The notes under the pieces: generated by a model | Database searches by the model: none | What the model was told of the DNA's origin: nothing | What the model saw: the letters and a program-made list of their open reading frames with translations, nothing else | Source: Brugia malayi | Lineage: Eukaryota; Nematoda; Chromadorea; Rhabditida; Onchocercidae | Length of the DNA stretch: 64,000 bases | Assembly (NCBI RefSeq): GCF_000002995.4 | Contig: NW_025062477.1 | Coordinates: forward strand, 4,994,649-5,058,648 | Reading direction: 5' to 3' | Made by a program: the position numbers and the translations under genes | Shown: in pieces, positions 13,801 to 27,969 of the stretch | Position numbering within the stretch: the stretch's first letter is position 1 | Layout of the letters: the number at the start of each line of letters is the position of its first letter

Positions 13801-16800
13801 ATAAGGATGATCACAATAATAACGAATAGTTAAAAGTTAGCAATAAAGTCATATTAAAATTAAGATTAACAATATGCAAAAGAAAAGAAATGGATTCATA
13901 AGATTTGAATTATATTAAAAAGTTTAAATTGAATGTTAAAAAATGATAACTAACAAATTTTAGGCAATAAATAGAATAAATTAGTCAAATATTGCCACGA
14001 AAAAAGTTACTTTTGCTATAATAAATTTCAAAATTTCAATTTATTTTGAAATATGATTGAGAGAGAATATATAGTAATTATTGCTTTTTAAAAAATAAAT
14101 TCAACCTTATTAATAAAATAAAAATAGGCGGAAATTCCTTCAAATCTTCTTTTTTCTTCACAAATTCAAGGAATTATTGCCCCACTCCATTAATCTATCC
14201 AGGAAATTTGATATGAGAAATTATCTGCGTAGAAATGGAATAAAGTAAACAAATAGAAAAGATATCGAACTAAATTTAAAGTTAAAAGATCACAACGCCT
14301 AATATAATATAGTGGTTTGTCAACATTGAAATAAAGTCTAATGCTAAGTGATATGAGTGATATCAGCAAATACACTGATATCAGTAGCATTTATATCTTT
14401 CATTATTATTATTTTTATAACTATACTGCATAATATGCTGTATATATATATGTGCTATAAATAAGTAATTACTTCAATTTGCTGCTTTCGATAGTATCGT
14501 TATTTAAATTGTAATTATAGCAATAATTGTAAATTAATTATTAATTATATATCATCAATCAACAAATGTTACAAGTAAGGTCTTTGATATGATAAGCTTA
14601 ATATTATTGCTAAAGAGTAAATGATTATTAATAAATAATAAAAAAGACCAAAAAAAAGTGTGTATAATGAATAATAGTTTGATAATAAATTAAAGTAAAA
14701 AAATTATTGATAAGCATACAATATAATGCATGTTAACAAACTGATAAATATGGAAAATGATATTTGTTTAATTCTACTGAATATTATAATTAGTGATATT
14801 TGATAACTTTAATCGATTAAATAATTATCAGAATAATTATTAGAATAAAAGATTGTAAAGTAATAAAGAGTGAAATATACCGAATTAATAGTTTCGTTTA
14901 CTCTCGCAATTTCTTTTTGTAAATGATAAGTAGCACTGGAAATATTAGTGGTAGTAGATTGTAGGAAAGATGAAATTGTCAAAAGTTTAATTAATAGAAA
15001 GCGCAAAGTTCGCGAATTGGAACATTCGATAGCAAAGGCACCAGTTGGCTCAGATATATACAAGCGCTCTTTTATTTCACCGACAACCATAACACTTTCT
15101 AACTGAAATTATCATTAGGAAAAAAAATTTTATATGTGCAAAATATTTTTGCATAAACATTTATTGTAATTAGCAAATTTTTAATTAGTATTTAGAGTAA
15201 ATTATAAAAATTTTGACCAACAGTTTATATTTTAATTATTCATAAGTTAACTGTAAAATAATAAATATCCAATATAATATTGCAACATTTGCAACTGCAA
15301 AATAATAAATTAATATAATTAATACTTTAAATTATTTATGAAATGGATAATTTTTCATACCAAACATTTGCTCATTAGCTGTTTCTATTATATGCAAATT
15401 CATTCTTTCTTTTTTTTTTTTCGATTTTCTTCTAAATGAAACGATTATTGGAGGAAATGATAATAGGAAGTGATGATATATGAATATATTAACCAGTTGT
15501 GATCATTAATTGACCAACAAATATGAGAATAAATATAGATGGAAAAAAAGATATGTAAATTAGAAGAAAGAATTATGAATATACTAATGCTATACAATAT
15601 TAAATATGCTGATGTTTAATCTTTTCCTCTGAAAATTCAACTTAAAAAAAAAAAATAAATAAATAAAATTGAAATTAGTTTCATTAGAAACTTTACTGAA
15701 TATTTTGACAAAATTGGAATTATTCGAAGAGATATGTGAAATAATTTATGGAATGATTTTTATGCAAAGTTTAAGAAATTTGATATTATTAAGCATCATC
15801 ATTTGACAGTAATTGTTAGTTTATGTCAACAGAATTTGTAAAATTTACTAAAATTTTGCTGAAATATCTCAATTCTAATAATTTTACTTTCATAAATAAA
15901 CCATTTGTGATAACATTTACGTTTGATGTGAATAAATTTCATTTCTTCCTAATTATATTACCTAATCAGTATGAATGTTTTACTGTAATGTTGTCATATA
16001 TTCATGAAATATATAATTACCAAATTACCAACACAGTAATGAAATTCCTTCTCTAATTGGACGAAAATTTAATTAACTTCTAAAATTACTTATTAAAACA
16101 GTGTTGACATTGATCATAGCAGTAATACTTTTACATCACTGTCGTAAAATAATAGTAATGATAGCATCGTCATCCATTAAAAATGATAAATGATAATTGT
16201 AAGCAGCAATAATAATGATTATATAATAATTTAAACGCTATGCTATATTTCACACAATTATTTCAATCAAATTTTGCAAAAAAAATTCATTCAAACTTTA
16301 AAAAATGTTTAAAATATTTTATGTATTTTACAGAAAACTTTGCATAATACTTTAATTTAGCTTTATAATTTAACTATGACAAAAATATTTACATCTATGT
16401 TTGATCGATATTTATTATGCATCATTGAAAGAGCTTCTAATTAATAAGAATGCTATTTTAATTAGTGATGCAAGATAATAATTGCATCAATAAAACGCTG
16501 AAATGGTAGGTAATCAAGAAGCTATTGAATAAAATTTCATTGAGAATAAAGGTTTTAGAAAATTGCTTGCAACATTTAAGAAAATAAATATGAATGAGAA
16601 GAAATTCTGAACAACTATCATTCAATCATATAAAATTTCATTCGAAATCCTGCGATTAAATTTTTACTTTGATACATTTTAATTTCAAAAAATTCGCATT
16701 ATTAAATTTGCATTGTGTAGACTTAGTTTTTTCACATTATATATTAAGACTTAGTCTTTTTTAAAAGAAGGAAAAAAAATTTTTTTAAATTAAAGAGATA

Positions 16801-19800
16801 AAGCAAGAAAAAACAAATTCGAAAATAAAACAAATTTTGTTATTCTCATAATAATGAAAATAAAAAAGTGAAGAATGTGAATTCTCATCAAATATTTCGT
16901 TTTGCATTTTTCTTTTCCCATTAATCAATTCAATTTCAAACAAAATGTATTAAACGTTAAAATTAATAAATGTTGGAAATATTGCGTCAAATTCTTATTG
17001 GAAATACAATTTTGAATGCTTTATAAAGCAATAAAAATAAGCCAATTTAGTTCATGAAAGAAGAAAAATCTTTTTTAGAGAAAAAAAAGATATAAAAGAT
17101 TAATTTCCGGCAATAACAAAAATGAAAATTTTAACATTATTTTCTGAAAAATTCTCATTTCTTCGACTGTCATTAACTTTAAATTAAAAAAAGAAATAGT
17201 AATGTTGTATTATTATATCGTTATGTAATACTTAAGTGAAAAATTAATTTCGACTGTTTACTGCATATTAAAGTGGAAAAAGTAAGGAATAATATTAAAT
17301 TGGAAAGTTTCATAAATTTAAAATAGAATTTCATAAATTCAAAATGTACTATGCATGGATAGCATGGAATTAAACTTTACAAATTTTAAGAAGTAAATTA
17401 AATTTCATAAGTTTCAAAAAGCATGCACCATGTATGTATAACGTAAAACTATTCCATAAAGTAATAAAGTAATTTATTAAAGATATCAATTATTGATATT
17501 ATGCCTAAATGAATATTGTAAATTTGAAAGTATTGTTGCACAAGATAGTCTTTTTAGATCTACAAAAATATGAAATATATTTAACAGAAGAAGATTTCAC
17601 TTTTATTTCCAGAAAAAAAAACTTGTAAAATTATTTTAAGAAAATTTCTTTTCCTAATTTATTGAAAGAATTATCTGAAATTTTGAAAAAAAAATAAAAC
17701 ATACCAAATTAAGAGAGAAATCTTTGCCCTTAAAGCGAATTAAAGCACCGTTTTGAGTAAGTTTAATTATGCATTCCGTAAATGATCCATTACGATTTTT
17801 GACGACACCTTCGTTTACTTCAAAAATTTGCGTTATAAACGCTGGAATGATGGTTGATTGCATAGATGATGACGTAGGGGTAGGGTCACGTGTAGTGATG
17901 CACCTTGACATCTCATAACTACCTTTGACCATCCTATAGAATCGATCACAGTCATCAACCGAGACTACATTAATACCGTATGTTTCACCACGATAATGCC
18001 AATAAGCAAAACAAGATGATACACGAGTGATACGACTTGCTGCAACGTATTTAAACAATTTTAAAAATAGTAATAGTATTAATAGTACTAGCAATAATAC
18101 TAACAGTAATAATAAAATCATAAAAATAATTTTTCGTTTTAAACGAAAAATTTTAACCCAACCACATTCCGATTGCATTTTTGAGTATCTTTTTCAGTTA
18201 CCTTATTTCTAAATTATCAAAATGCAAATTATTACTATATAACTAATCGGAATAAAATCGCTATTGCTTTATTTTAAATGAAATATTTTCTTTTCTAATT
18301 TAAATTTTTGTCAAATTCAAGTGGGCAAGTTAAAGACATACTCAAAATATTTTATTATTACTATTACTACTGTTATTTATCTACTTATTTATTACTAATA
18401 ATTGTTATTAATTGTGATTCAATATTATTATTATTGTCATTGTTGTCATTATTATTATTATTGTTATTACTATTAATTATTATTATTGGCAACAGTAATA
18501 AACATAAGAGAAGCATCGCTAATTTTTCTTATGCTTTTAAAGCCATAAATACCTTTTTATATTGCATGCATGCATAAGCAAATTTATATTTTCAGGATTT
18601 GGAAATATTTGAAAAGTACTGCAAGTAAATAGTAAGTATGTACTTAAGCATATGTACAGTTTATTTTATCATTTTAAATCGATTAAGTGTACTCACATAT
18701 TTAGCACCTTTCCAGCTTAGGAAAATTGTATGGTTGAAAGATCAAAAGAAGAAAATTAACTTTAAAAATGAAATAGTTTAACATTAGACCTTTTTAAGAG
18801 TTATCTCGTCATATATGAAAAATTTTAATAAAGATAAATAAGTAAACACACACAAAGTAATTGCATAAAAAGAGATTAAAGTAAAGGAAAAGCAAAATTA
18901 GACTCCTATAATTTTGAAAAACATACTTAAATTATCAATAATTCCATCTTCTATTTAATCGATCAATTTTGTTAATTTTTTTCAAAAGATAAAAGAAAAA
19001 TCGTTTTCTAAACAAGTTTATACATTTATTTATTTTTTTTTTTGATAATATATTTATATACGAATTATTAAATTACCGAATATTAAATTTAAACTCGCCC
19101 AAAAAATAAAAACAAAAAAAAAGAAAAAAGAAATAAATGGAAAGTTTATTTGAGAAATAACAATTTTATGACTATCTCATTAAAAATGCATTTAACCATT
19201 CCTTTTTTATTCGTTTTATTTTTGCTTTTTACATATTTCATTTTTCTGTTATTTACTCTCAATTTTATTCATCATTTATATTTGTAAAATAAAAAACTTT
19301 CAAAAAAAAACTCTGAATTTTATAAGTTATGAGTGAGTGATATAAAACTGTCACTGCAATATATTTTATTGAAATATTTCAAACTACAAATCAATTTTCC
19401 TCAAATAACGATTTGCCATCACTCTTAATGAAATGGGAAACATAAGATGAATGAATTTCATTTTGCTTCCATAAATTATCCCTTCATTAATTAGTTAAAC
19501 TTTCCTCTATCAAATTAGTTATTAACAGATGGGATGTGTAAACAAATGTATTCAAATATATTACTGCAAATTACGCACTATCATATTTTCAAAAATGTTT
19601 CAACCTGACCCAATAATAGATATTAAAGAATGTTTTCTCATAAAAACAAAGAAAATGGCATTTGAAATTGTTTGAAAATTACTTCATAAATAACAAATAA
19701 TTACAAAATAATGAATCAGCTAATTCGATAAAAAATGATTATATGCTTCAAAATCTTTTAAAATTCTCTCTTAGGAAAATTACATATTTGTTATTCATTT

Positions 19801-22800
19801 AAAACTATCAATTCATTTTGTGGTGTGATTTTAATAAGTTTAAATGCATATTCGAGCAATATTTTCAGCAGTTTGCATTGAAATTAATTGGCTAATTTTA
19901 ATCAAATAAGTTTTTTATTAATTAAATCTTTATTCTTTAAGTCTTAATTAGTTATACAATTAATTATTTTTGATGTTATTCTTTTTCAATGCAAAATCGA
20001 TAAAAATTATATTTATTTGAATTATAAAAATTAAACTTTTAACACTTACATGGATCAAGAATTTGCTCATCAACAATTCCGGATTCATTTTTGATAAGCA
20101 ATCGAATAGCTTTACAATTGACATCATGTTTTCGGGATGGCATTTCAATAACCGTAATGGATAGCAATGATGGATACAACATATTCCATTGGGTACGATC
20201 CGATGAAAGCCGGAATAATTCAGCCCAAAATCTATCAATAATCATTTGGTTCGAAATATGCGAAAGCAGTAACAAAAATTTGAATTTATGGAAAACCTGG
20301 AATATTCCAGAGAAAAAAAAAAAGCAATTTCAGTTAATAGGAAAAAACAAAAAAACAAAAAAAACAAAAACGGTTCGAGTCGAAAAGAAATTACCTAAAT
20401 ATTTTTTTCCCAAAAAACTTTTGAAATAACCTTCGAAGATTTTCAAAATATCAAAATGAATCAAAAAAAGAGAAAAAAAAAAAGAGAGAGAGAGAGATGC
20501 ATTGGATAAAGTATATTTAACAATAACAAACAATTATGTATAACGACTAAAACGTTTACCAATTCCTAATTAAATTGAAAATGTATCATTTAAGAATTAC
20601 TTCAACGTACCCATCTTTCTTCCTTATCTTTACCTTACTTCTATTTCTCTCCTCCCTCTCTCTCTCTCTCTCTCTCCCAATTTCTTTCTCTTTACCACTA
20701 CGACAATCAGTTTTTCTTTTTCTTTATCTAAAAATTTAAATTTGAAATCAAAAATAACAAATAGAACTTATTGTTGCTGCAAAGAGAAATAAATGAACTG
20801 GAAAAGCTTTTTTTTTTTTTTTAGAGGGAGCTATAAGCTTAGTAAATACGTACACGCACGTGCACATACACGTACATACACACGCATACACATGTAGATA
20901 CCCACATATACATACGTGCACATACACATGCACACGCACATATAAAGTACATAAGATAACATACACCTACACTTATATATATACACATACACAGGCATAA
21001 TTCACGAATGCATACACACATGCACTCACAGACACACATACACAGATAGTTACGACGTAAACAGACACTTGCAGATAGCAATAACATCAACTGTCAGCCC
21101 AGCGAAATGAGTCTACTGGGAAAGGAAGGTTTCAGGATGGAAAGTAGGCGGCGGAGAAGGGAAGACGGAATGAGGCAAAGGACGTCGAACTGCTGCTGGA
21201 ACACATTTTAGCAATTCGTTCTCATTCTAAGCTTATTCATCTCTTCTCATCACATTATGTCCTCTCTCTCCTTCCTTTCCCTCTTTTCCCTTTTTCAATT
21301 TCAATAGACAGAAGAATATTATATTTAAAATATTAAAGAGTAGATCAGATGGAATTTAAAATATTAAAGAGTAGATCAGATGGAATTTAAAATATTAAAG
21401 AGTAGATCAGATGGAATTTAAAATATTAAAGAGTAGATCAGATGGAATTTAAAATATTAAAGAGTAGATCAGATGGAATTTAAAATATTAAAGAGTAGAT
21501 CAGATGGAATTTAAAATATTAAAGAGTAGATCAGATGGAATTTAAAATAAAAAAATTTTTCTTCTTTATCAATTCTGAACGTTTATTTATTATATTCTAA
21601 GACTTTACATATAATTATGCACTACTACAAAGATGGCGGAAAGATGAAAAGATAAGATCAGGATTTTATATAAATATATCAAATTTAGTATGCATATTAA
21701 GTGATATGACGTGTGATAATGATAAGCACCAATAAGCTTAATTGATGAAAAGGTTACTTCTGTGATGCATGCATGAGAAATGATAATTTTTGAAAGGGAT
21801 GTAGTATGAAATTCTTATTTGATAGCAAAGTTAATTAAATTAGAACAGATTGTTACGGACGTTATTTCAATTTCAATTCTAACATACTGTTGGTTTTCAG
21901 TAAAATCTCGGTGCAAAGGAAAATAATGAAGTTAATCAAGTTTGATTGCTAAAATGTTGAAAGGATGATCATTGGATGTGAAATTGTGACATCAACTAAT
22001 ATGATATGACAAATATATTATTTATTTATTTATTTTCTATTATTATTATTAGCATTATTATTTTGCTTATGTTTATCTAATTACTTTATTGACTATTTAT
22101 TATTTTTACTGATAGTTTTTGGCCAATATGTCAAAATTGTTTTTCTTTAATTGAAGCAAAGTAAAAATTTTTAAATTAAAACTTTCCAAAAATTGTAAAT
22201 TTCAGTTGCAATTAAAACAAAAAGAGTAATAAAAAAATTAAGGAAAGAAAAAATAATTTAATTGCTAATAAAGCTAACAAAAAATTTACCTACTGCTGGA
22301 AAAATGTCGAAAAAACAAACAAACAAAAAAAAAATCCATTTGCAATGTCGCATTTAAAACGGTTTTATAATAGAAAGACGAATGAAATCAACCATAAAAT
22401 GTAGTGATGATAAATGGGGCAGAAAAAAAAAAGTTTAAAGGGAAAGTATAAGTGACAGGTATGATGTCCTTTCAAACAATCAACCAATCAATTTGGATGA
22501 ATTTTTTGTGTTGTCACTAAGGTGACGAGTGTGACAATGAGACATGACAGAAATGTCGAAAATTTTTCAAAATAAATAAATGCTATTCTCAAGCAGCACA
22601 AAAAATGCATTTCTTTACCTAATAATTTGAAAGTTAAAGGTTAGTTCTTTTCTTTTCTTATAAATTTATTTCTCATTTGATAAAATGTAATACTTGAATG
22701 ATACATACATATTGTGTTATGATAATATATCATAAATACCATTTATATACGATGAGAATGTCACAAATATCTATCATATATCATGATAATATCATAATTA

Positions 22801-23527
22801 TTTTTTTGTACTACGATAAGATCACGAATATCTATTGTATACTATGATAATATCATTAATATTTATCATGTCATATCATGACAGTGCCATAAATATGATA
22901 ATATCAATATCATAAATATCTATCATACACTACGATAACTTTATAAATATTTATCATATCGTGATACTACCATATACTTGAAAATAAATTATTGTAAGTG
23001 CAATTTGATATGAGAACAATAATGCGTGCAAGAATGATAAGAGTACAGTGATTTATGAAATGTCAACTGCCACCTTTTTTGAACAAGTTAAATTAGTACA
23101 AATGATGTGACATTCAAATTTATTTCACTTTCAAATTTTTATTTATTTTGAAGAAAATTTTCAGAAGAAAAACGAAAAAAAATCCATTTGTTGCTAAGAA
23201 AAAAAAAGAAAAGTGTTAAAAAAGAAATCAAACTGTTGGGAAGAAAATTTTCAAATTCAATTAACTTAAATAATATATAATAATGAAATACACGAATGCA
23301 TGCATGCATAAATGAATGCATTCATGCACGCATACACATATATCACAAATTAAATACAAAATGTGAAAGAAAGGAAAAAAAAACAATTGAAAGACCAACC
23401 TGAATTGTGTTATTGTTTGATGTTCAGCAGCTATTGTTGTTGCTGCTATGATATGATTAGGCTCTATCATATTATCAGTAAAGCAATAATGACGTATTTC
23501 ACAGGGACATGATAACGAACTTCCCAT
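4053..23527 (-). CDS. tiam-1: RhoGEF of the TIAM / Still life (SIF) family, 17 exons
   Basis: Guanine-nucleotide exchange factor expected to activate Rac-type GTPases at membranes and synapses. Coding exons in transcription order: 23527-23396, 20296-20050, 18039-17705, 15102-14881, 12848-12705, 12455-12346, 12040-11860, 11484-11326, 9249-8881, 8678-8418, 8042-7893, 7722-7617, 7383-7237, 6852-6719, 6532-6383, 6098-5902, 4128-4053. They sum to 3120 nt (1039 residues) and phases agree at every junction. Domains: MGSSLSCPC start (myristoylation/palmitoylation type, like MGNKLSCSC of fly SIF); WH1 about 45-165 (FWAELF, CFAYWHYRGETYGIN); PH-like about 185-270; coiled/Ex region; Ras-binding about 405-480; PDZ about 490-565 (SLGLTI loop); threonine- and proline-rich linker; DH about 698-890 (ELVSTEENFVRDVQ, LLIKPIQRVLKYPLFLQ); PH about 900-1015 (HLCCCQAE). 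It is shorter than fly SIF. The weak points are the exon 1 donor (GTCTTT, chosen for phase) and the exon 6 donor (GTTAGC). Confidence 0.9.
4793..4818. repeat. (CT)n microsatellite
   Basis: About 13 CT units in the last intron of the RhoGEF gene. A minus-strand frame reading [11 protein letters not shown] through it is only the repeat translated. Confidence 0.9.
18335..18490. repeat. ATT/ACT trinucleotide-rich low-complexity tract
   Basis: Imperfect TTA/TAC/TTG triplets in the second RhoGEF intron. It yields a leucine/isoleucine/tyrosine-only frame on the plus strand that is not a gene. Confidence 0.7.
20845..21055. repeat. Imperfect CA/TACA-rich dinucleotide repeat
   Basis: Alternating ACAC/ATAC/GCAC sequence in the first RhoGEF intron, preceded by a CT run near 20645-20675. 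The minus-strand frames here consist of repeated C/V/Y/M residues and are repeat translation, not protein. Confidence 0.85.
21092..21215. promoter_or_regulatory. Short GC-rich island in tiam-1 intron 1
   Basis: About 120 bases with clearly more G and C than anything nearby (AAAGTAGGCGGCGGAGAAGG and flanks). It is followed by a pyrimidine-rich stretch at 21240-21300. I could not fit it as a coding exon of the RhoGEF: no frame has the required phase. It could be an alternative promoter with an untranslated first exon, or a conserved enhancer. Inference only. Confidence 0.3.
21330..21549. repeat. 31-bp minisatellite, 7 tandem copies
   Basis: Unit begins ATATTAAAGAGTAGATCAGA. Copies start at 21330, 21361, 21392, 21423, 21454, 21485 and 21516 and look identical by eye. 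It lies in the first RhoGEF intron. The perfect identity points to recent expansion or active homogenisation. Confidence 0.95.
22725..22975. repeat. Degenerate AT-rich repeat, about 45-50 bp period
   Basis: Recurring CTATGATAATATCATAAATA-like blocks alternate with TATCATAT blocks. Many units are partly self-complementary (TATCAT/ATGATA), so hairpins are possible. It lies in the first RhoGEF intron. Confidence 0.6.
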
Positions 23528-23984
23528 ATTCCTGAATAGTAATTGTGGCGCTTCTTGTTTTCCCTTTTCAATAGGATTGTAGCGCTTCTTATTTTCCTTC
23601 TTCCCTCTTTTTTCTTTGTCTTTTTTTTTCGAAAAAAGAAAGAGCTTAGGGAAGATAAATGTGAAAAAAAAAAGAGAAAAAAAGAGGATATAAGGCTAAA
23701 TAATAACAAAACAATCTCAAACCTTAAACTTCTGGCAAAAGAGACAAGAGTAGAAAGCCTAAGTATAGATGGAATGAGTGTGTTATAATGCTAAGCTTTT
23801 CATATCTATTTTGTCATCATTGATTCTTAGGCTTTTTCTTCTTCCTTCTTATTTGTCTTATCAAACTAATGAAACATGGATTTTGAGTAACAGTAAAATA
23901 TTTGTTGTAAAATATATTATCAGCTAAGTGTATTTGTTTTATATAAAAATAGCCAAAATAGCTTATATAAAAAGAGCCAAGTTA

Positions 23985-24145
23985 ATTAGGATCAAGATAG
24001 ATTGATAATTTAGTTGAGGTCAAGATGGATTGATAGTTTAGTTAGATCAAGATATTAGTTAGAATCAAGATAAATTGATAATTTACTTAGATCAAGATGG
24101 ATTGATAGTTTAGCTAGGATCAAGATAGATTGATAATTTAGTAAA
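23985..24145. repeat. Degenerate tandem repeat, about 30-33 bp, roughly 5 units
   Basis: Repeating GATCAAGATAGATTGATAAT blocks, each followed by a TTTAGTTAG-like spacer, with substitutions and one truncated unit. It sits 0.5 kb upstream of the RhoGEF start codon. Confidence 0.7.
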
Positions 24146-27100
24146 GAGTGATAGAAAAAAGATTATAAAAATGAAAAGCAGAAGAAGCTATAATAATAGT
24201 AATAGTAGTAGTAGTAGTGCTGGTAGGATTTAGTAGAAATGGTAGGCCAACCCAAAATTCATATGTTGCGTCCAATGAGAGAGATGAAATGAAATGAAAT
24301 ATGAAATGAATGAATATGCCAACACCGACTTAAGTCTTTACAAACTCTGTCTCATTCATATAAGCCTTTAGTTTCAGGCTTCATACTTCATCTCATATGC
24401 ATTAAGCACAATATATAGACTATTGATACTTAAAAAATTAATAAATAAAAAAAATCCGAGAATATTCGTTGCGGAAACATAAAAGATTTTACTTAAACAA
24501 TTAAAATGAATGAGCAACGAATTAGACTATATAATGGATTCTTTCTCAAAAGATATAAACATTTATATTTTCTCTAAAGTATTTCTTATGATACTCGCAA
24601 CGAAGTAAGCAAAGGGTCAAATAAGAAAATCGATTGGTACTGATCACAGATTCATTCCACACGAAAATATATTCCGAAATGAAAATTATCGAAAAGAACA
24701 GGATTGAAAAGGATGAAAAATTATGAAAACTGAAAAATAATATTAATATATATGTATGCTTTATGTAGTATACTTCAAGTAATATCACAGAAGATCAGAA
24801 ATATAATAAAAATTGATGGTATCAGGACATTCCGGTCTACATTCCAGTCTACATTCCGGTCTATATTCATTTCTTTGTTTGCTTTCTTACTTATTCATAA
24901 TTTCAAACTGCTAACCTTTGATCTTTCTTTTACAGCGCTAATTTATTGCATAATGTTTAAATTATTCACAAAAAGAAAAAGCTGAATATTGAAAAGTCAA
25001 TTCGATTAATTAAATGTTAGTGAGAGTGGAAATTTTATAGACTAAAAACTAATATTGATTAGATTAAATAGGAATATTTTATCAGTACAAGTCTGAATAT
25101 GTAAATGTCTCTGTCATCAAAATTATAACAAAATAACAATAACATCGATTAAATGATTGTAATTATTATTGATAAAGTATTTTTCGATGATAAAATATTA
25201 AGAAATAAATTATTGCAATTATTTATCAACGAATAACGAATTTCTTTTTTTATTTCAAAAATTTGGAAAAAAACTGAAAAGCATAAGATTGATTCAAGAT
25301 TGAACTTATGATAATCTATTTAAGCATTATAATTAGCTTAAAAGGAATAAATTATTTTTTTAAATTATAATCAAGTGCTATAAAAGGTAAAATCAATTTT
25401 TTATTTATAAAGAATCAATATTACATATTTCGAAGAAACAATATCATACTTAATTTTTTAAGCTATTGCTATATTTTTTTTTTTCAAATTCTTATAGCTA
25501 ATTTTAAGATTAATTTGTCCATGTGCAATTAAATTGCTTTGTTAATGGATTTAATGCTAATTCAATATTATTCTTAATTTCTAGTTTCAAATTTTAATTT
25601 TAATTTATTGCAATCTGTATCCATCTAACATTCACATTATTTTCTCACGCATATTTGATTCACATTTTCATCCAATATTATTCATTTCCAAATGACAGAG
25701 AATAGCTTCCGCTTATATCCATCCTCAAATGTCCAAAAGCAGAAATCGATGAGTGTAAAGAATATAAACAAAGTTTGACTAATCAACATTGTCAACTGAT
25801 TGTCAAATGGATATGAAAAAGATGATGACAAAGAGATGACATTTGTGAAAAAGAAAAGTGAAAAATTTGTAATTTTTCCTTCTCGAAAGTTTTTTTTTTT
25901 TTTTTTGCAAATAAAAAAGAAAACATTTTGACATCAAAAAAATTACAATTTTATAGTAGAAAAAAAAGTTCATCTTGAATTGTTGAAAGCTTTAAAAATT
26001 TCAAAAATTGTAAAGTTTATTTTAGATATGTGCTGCAGTAGATAAATATATAAAGAAATAATAATTAGAATAAAATGTAATGTTGAAAAAAAAAAAGTTG
26101 CAATTCGAGATATTCTGGAAATTTTAAGAAACGGTGGGTGATACATGCTCAGATCAAATTTCCTTTTATCCCTTTTTCTTCATCCTATTTATCCTTTTTT
26201 TTTTCTTTTTTTTCCTCTCATAATTTTTTTTCACATTGTTTTCTGAAAAAGTTAACTGAAGAAATTAACTTAAAAGAATATTATTAAAGTATATAAAACG
26301 AAGTCAGATTTTTAGATATTGTTACGAGAGAGTAAAGTTACATTTTCATTTTAATAAATTTTGAAAATTTTACTGTTAGAAAATGTTTAAACTTTTATTT
26401 ATATGCTAAGCAATTTTTTTTAATTTCAAAAATTAGCAAATTGTTTTTTTTTTTTCCTTGTTGAATTTCTATTAATAAAAAATAAAAAGTGTAGTTTTTA
26501 AATTTAGGTGTAGAAATTTTTGAAATATATTTACTATAACAAAGATCATTTTTTTTTTTTTTTGAATTATTTATTAGTACTGTAACAAATATGGGCCATT
26601 TTTTTCAAATTATTTCCATTTAATTGCTGCATCTGAAAAGATTTTTTGTCAAAAAATTCAAAAGAATCATTTTCTTAAAATTTTTTCCTTTTTTTTTGTT
26701 TCAGATAAATTAATTAAATGAAATAATAAAAAAGGGCGATAACCTTAAGTAAAGCAAAAGGGAAAACTATAGGAATTATTAAATGAATAAGAGAAAAATC
26801 TGAAACAATGCAATTTGTTGGAATTAATTTCATTAAGATATTGAACATTGATGAATTTTCAGTGATTTAAAGTTCGTTTAGTACTTTAAGTGCTATTCAT
26901 TTATCCTTGGTTTAAGCAATGAAAAACATTATTCACTTGAATTTATCATAATTTCTGCATTTATTGAATAAAATAGAAAAAATAATTTAAATTACTATTT
27001 GCTGTTTAATATTTAAAGAATACATCGTACTGTATCGATGTTTTCATTTGAAATATGAATTTTTGAAAATCAATAAGTCTCAAATAATTTTGTATGACAG

Positions 27101-27179
27101 AGACAATAAATTGAATTATAAATGAAAACACTGAATAGATAAATTTACATTAATTTACAATTCTTAAATTCATTAACTA

Positions 27180-27870
27180 GCAGAATATGCAAATTCTCTG
27201 CTGTCAAAATAATGAATTAATTGATGAATATTGATGAGTATTAAGTATACTACAACTTATATTAACCATCAGTAAATAATAAAATTATTTATATTAACTT
27301 TGAAAATTAAACATACAGTAATTAATTGATCTGAATTGAAATGAATAAATTAATTTGCATGAATATTGATTGTACAACAAAGAACTGATTTATATTAACT
27401 ATCAAACACAAAAACAATGAGTCCATTTGCAATGACATTAACATTAAGCATTAAACATAGAATAATGAGTTTATTTTCATTAACATTGAACATTAAACAC
27501 ACAACAAAGAGTTCCTTTGCATTAACATTAAGCATTAAATATAGCATACAATAACGAATTGCACTAACACTAAGAACCACGCATACTATAATGATTCTCA
27601 CTTGCATTTAGATAAGTACTAAACAGCTATAATTGATGACAATGATAACAATGAAATAATAATTATAAAAGACATAAAATTATGAATTGATTTTATTAAG
27701 ATTATTCATTAAGCATACAATAAACATTTGATATACATTAACATCAAGCAATCTACAATAATTTAATTTACACTAACATTAATAATTAACCATACAATTG
27801 TGAATCCATTTATTTACAATAAACATCAAGCATGAAGCGATAAATTAATTTATACCAACCTATTATTATA
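27180..27870. repeat. Degenerate tandem repeat built on ATTAACATTAAGCATTAAACATA
   Basis: About 60-70 bp irregular units containing CATTAACATTAAGCATTAAA followed by an ACAATAATGAGTT-like segment. Copies become more diverged towards both ends. The minus-strand frame at 27395-27607 (repeated LMLNVN) is the translated repeat. Confidence 0.6.
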
Positions 27871-27969
27871 TTTGTTTATCGTTTATTTTCCATTTTGTTT
27901 TTTTTTTTTTCATTTTTTTTTAATCCAAAATTCATTTAATGTTTCATATGTGATACAAACTTATAGACA

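Noticed and set aside
20748..21090. Cysteine/valine-rich minus-strand frames that look like small secreted peptides
   Set aside because: They are the CA/TACA repeat read in different frames.
21330..21549. Possible CRISPR-like array
   Set aside because: Units are contiguous with no spacers, and the genome is eukaryotic; it is an ordinary minisatellite.
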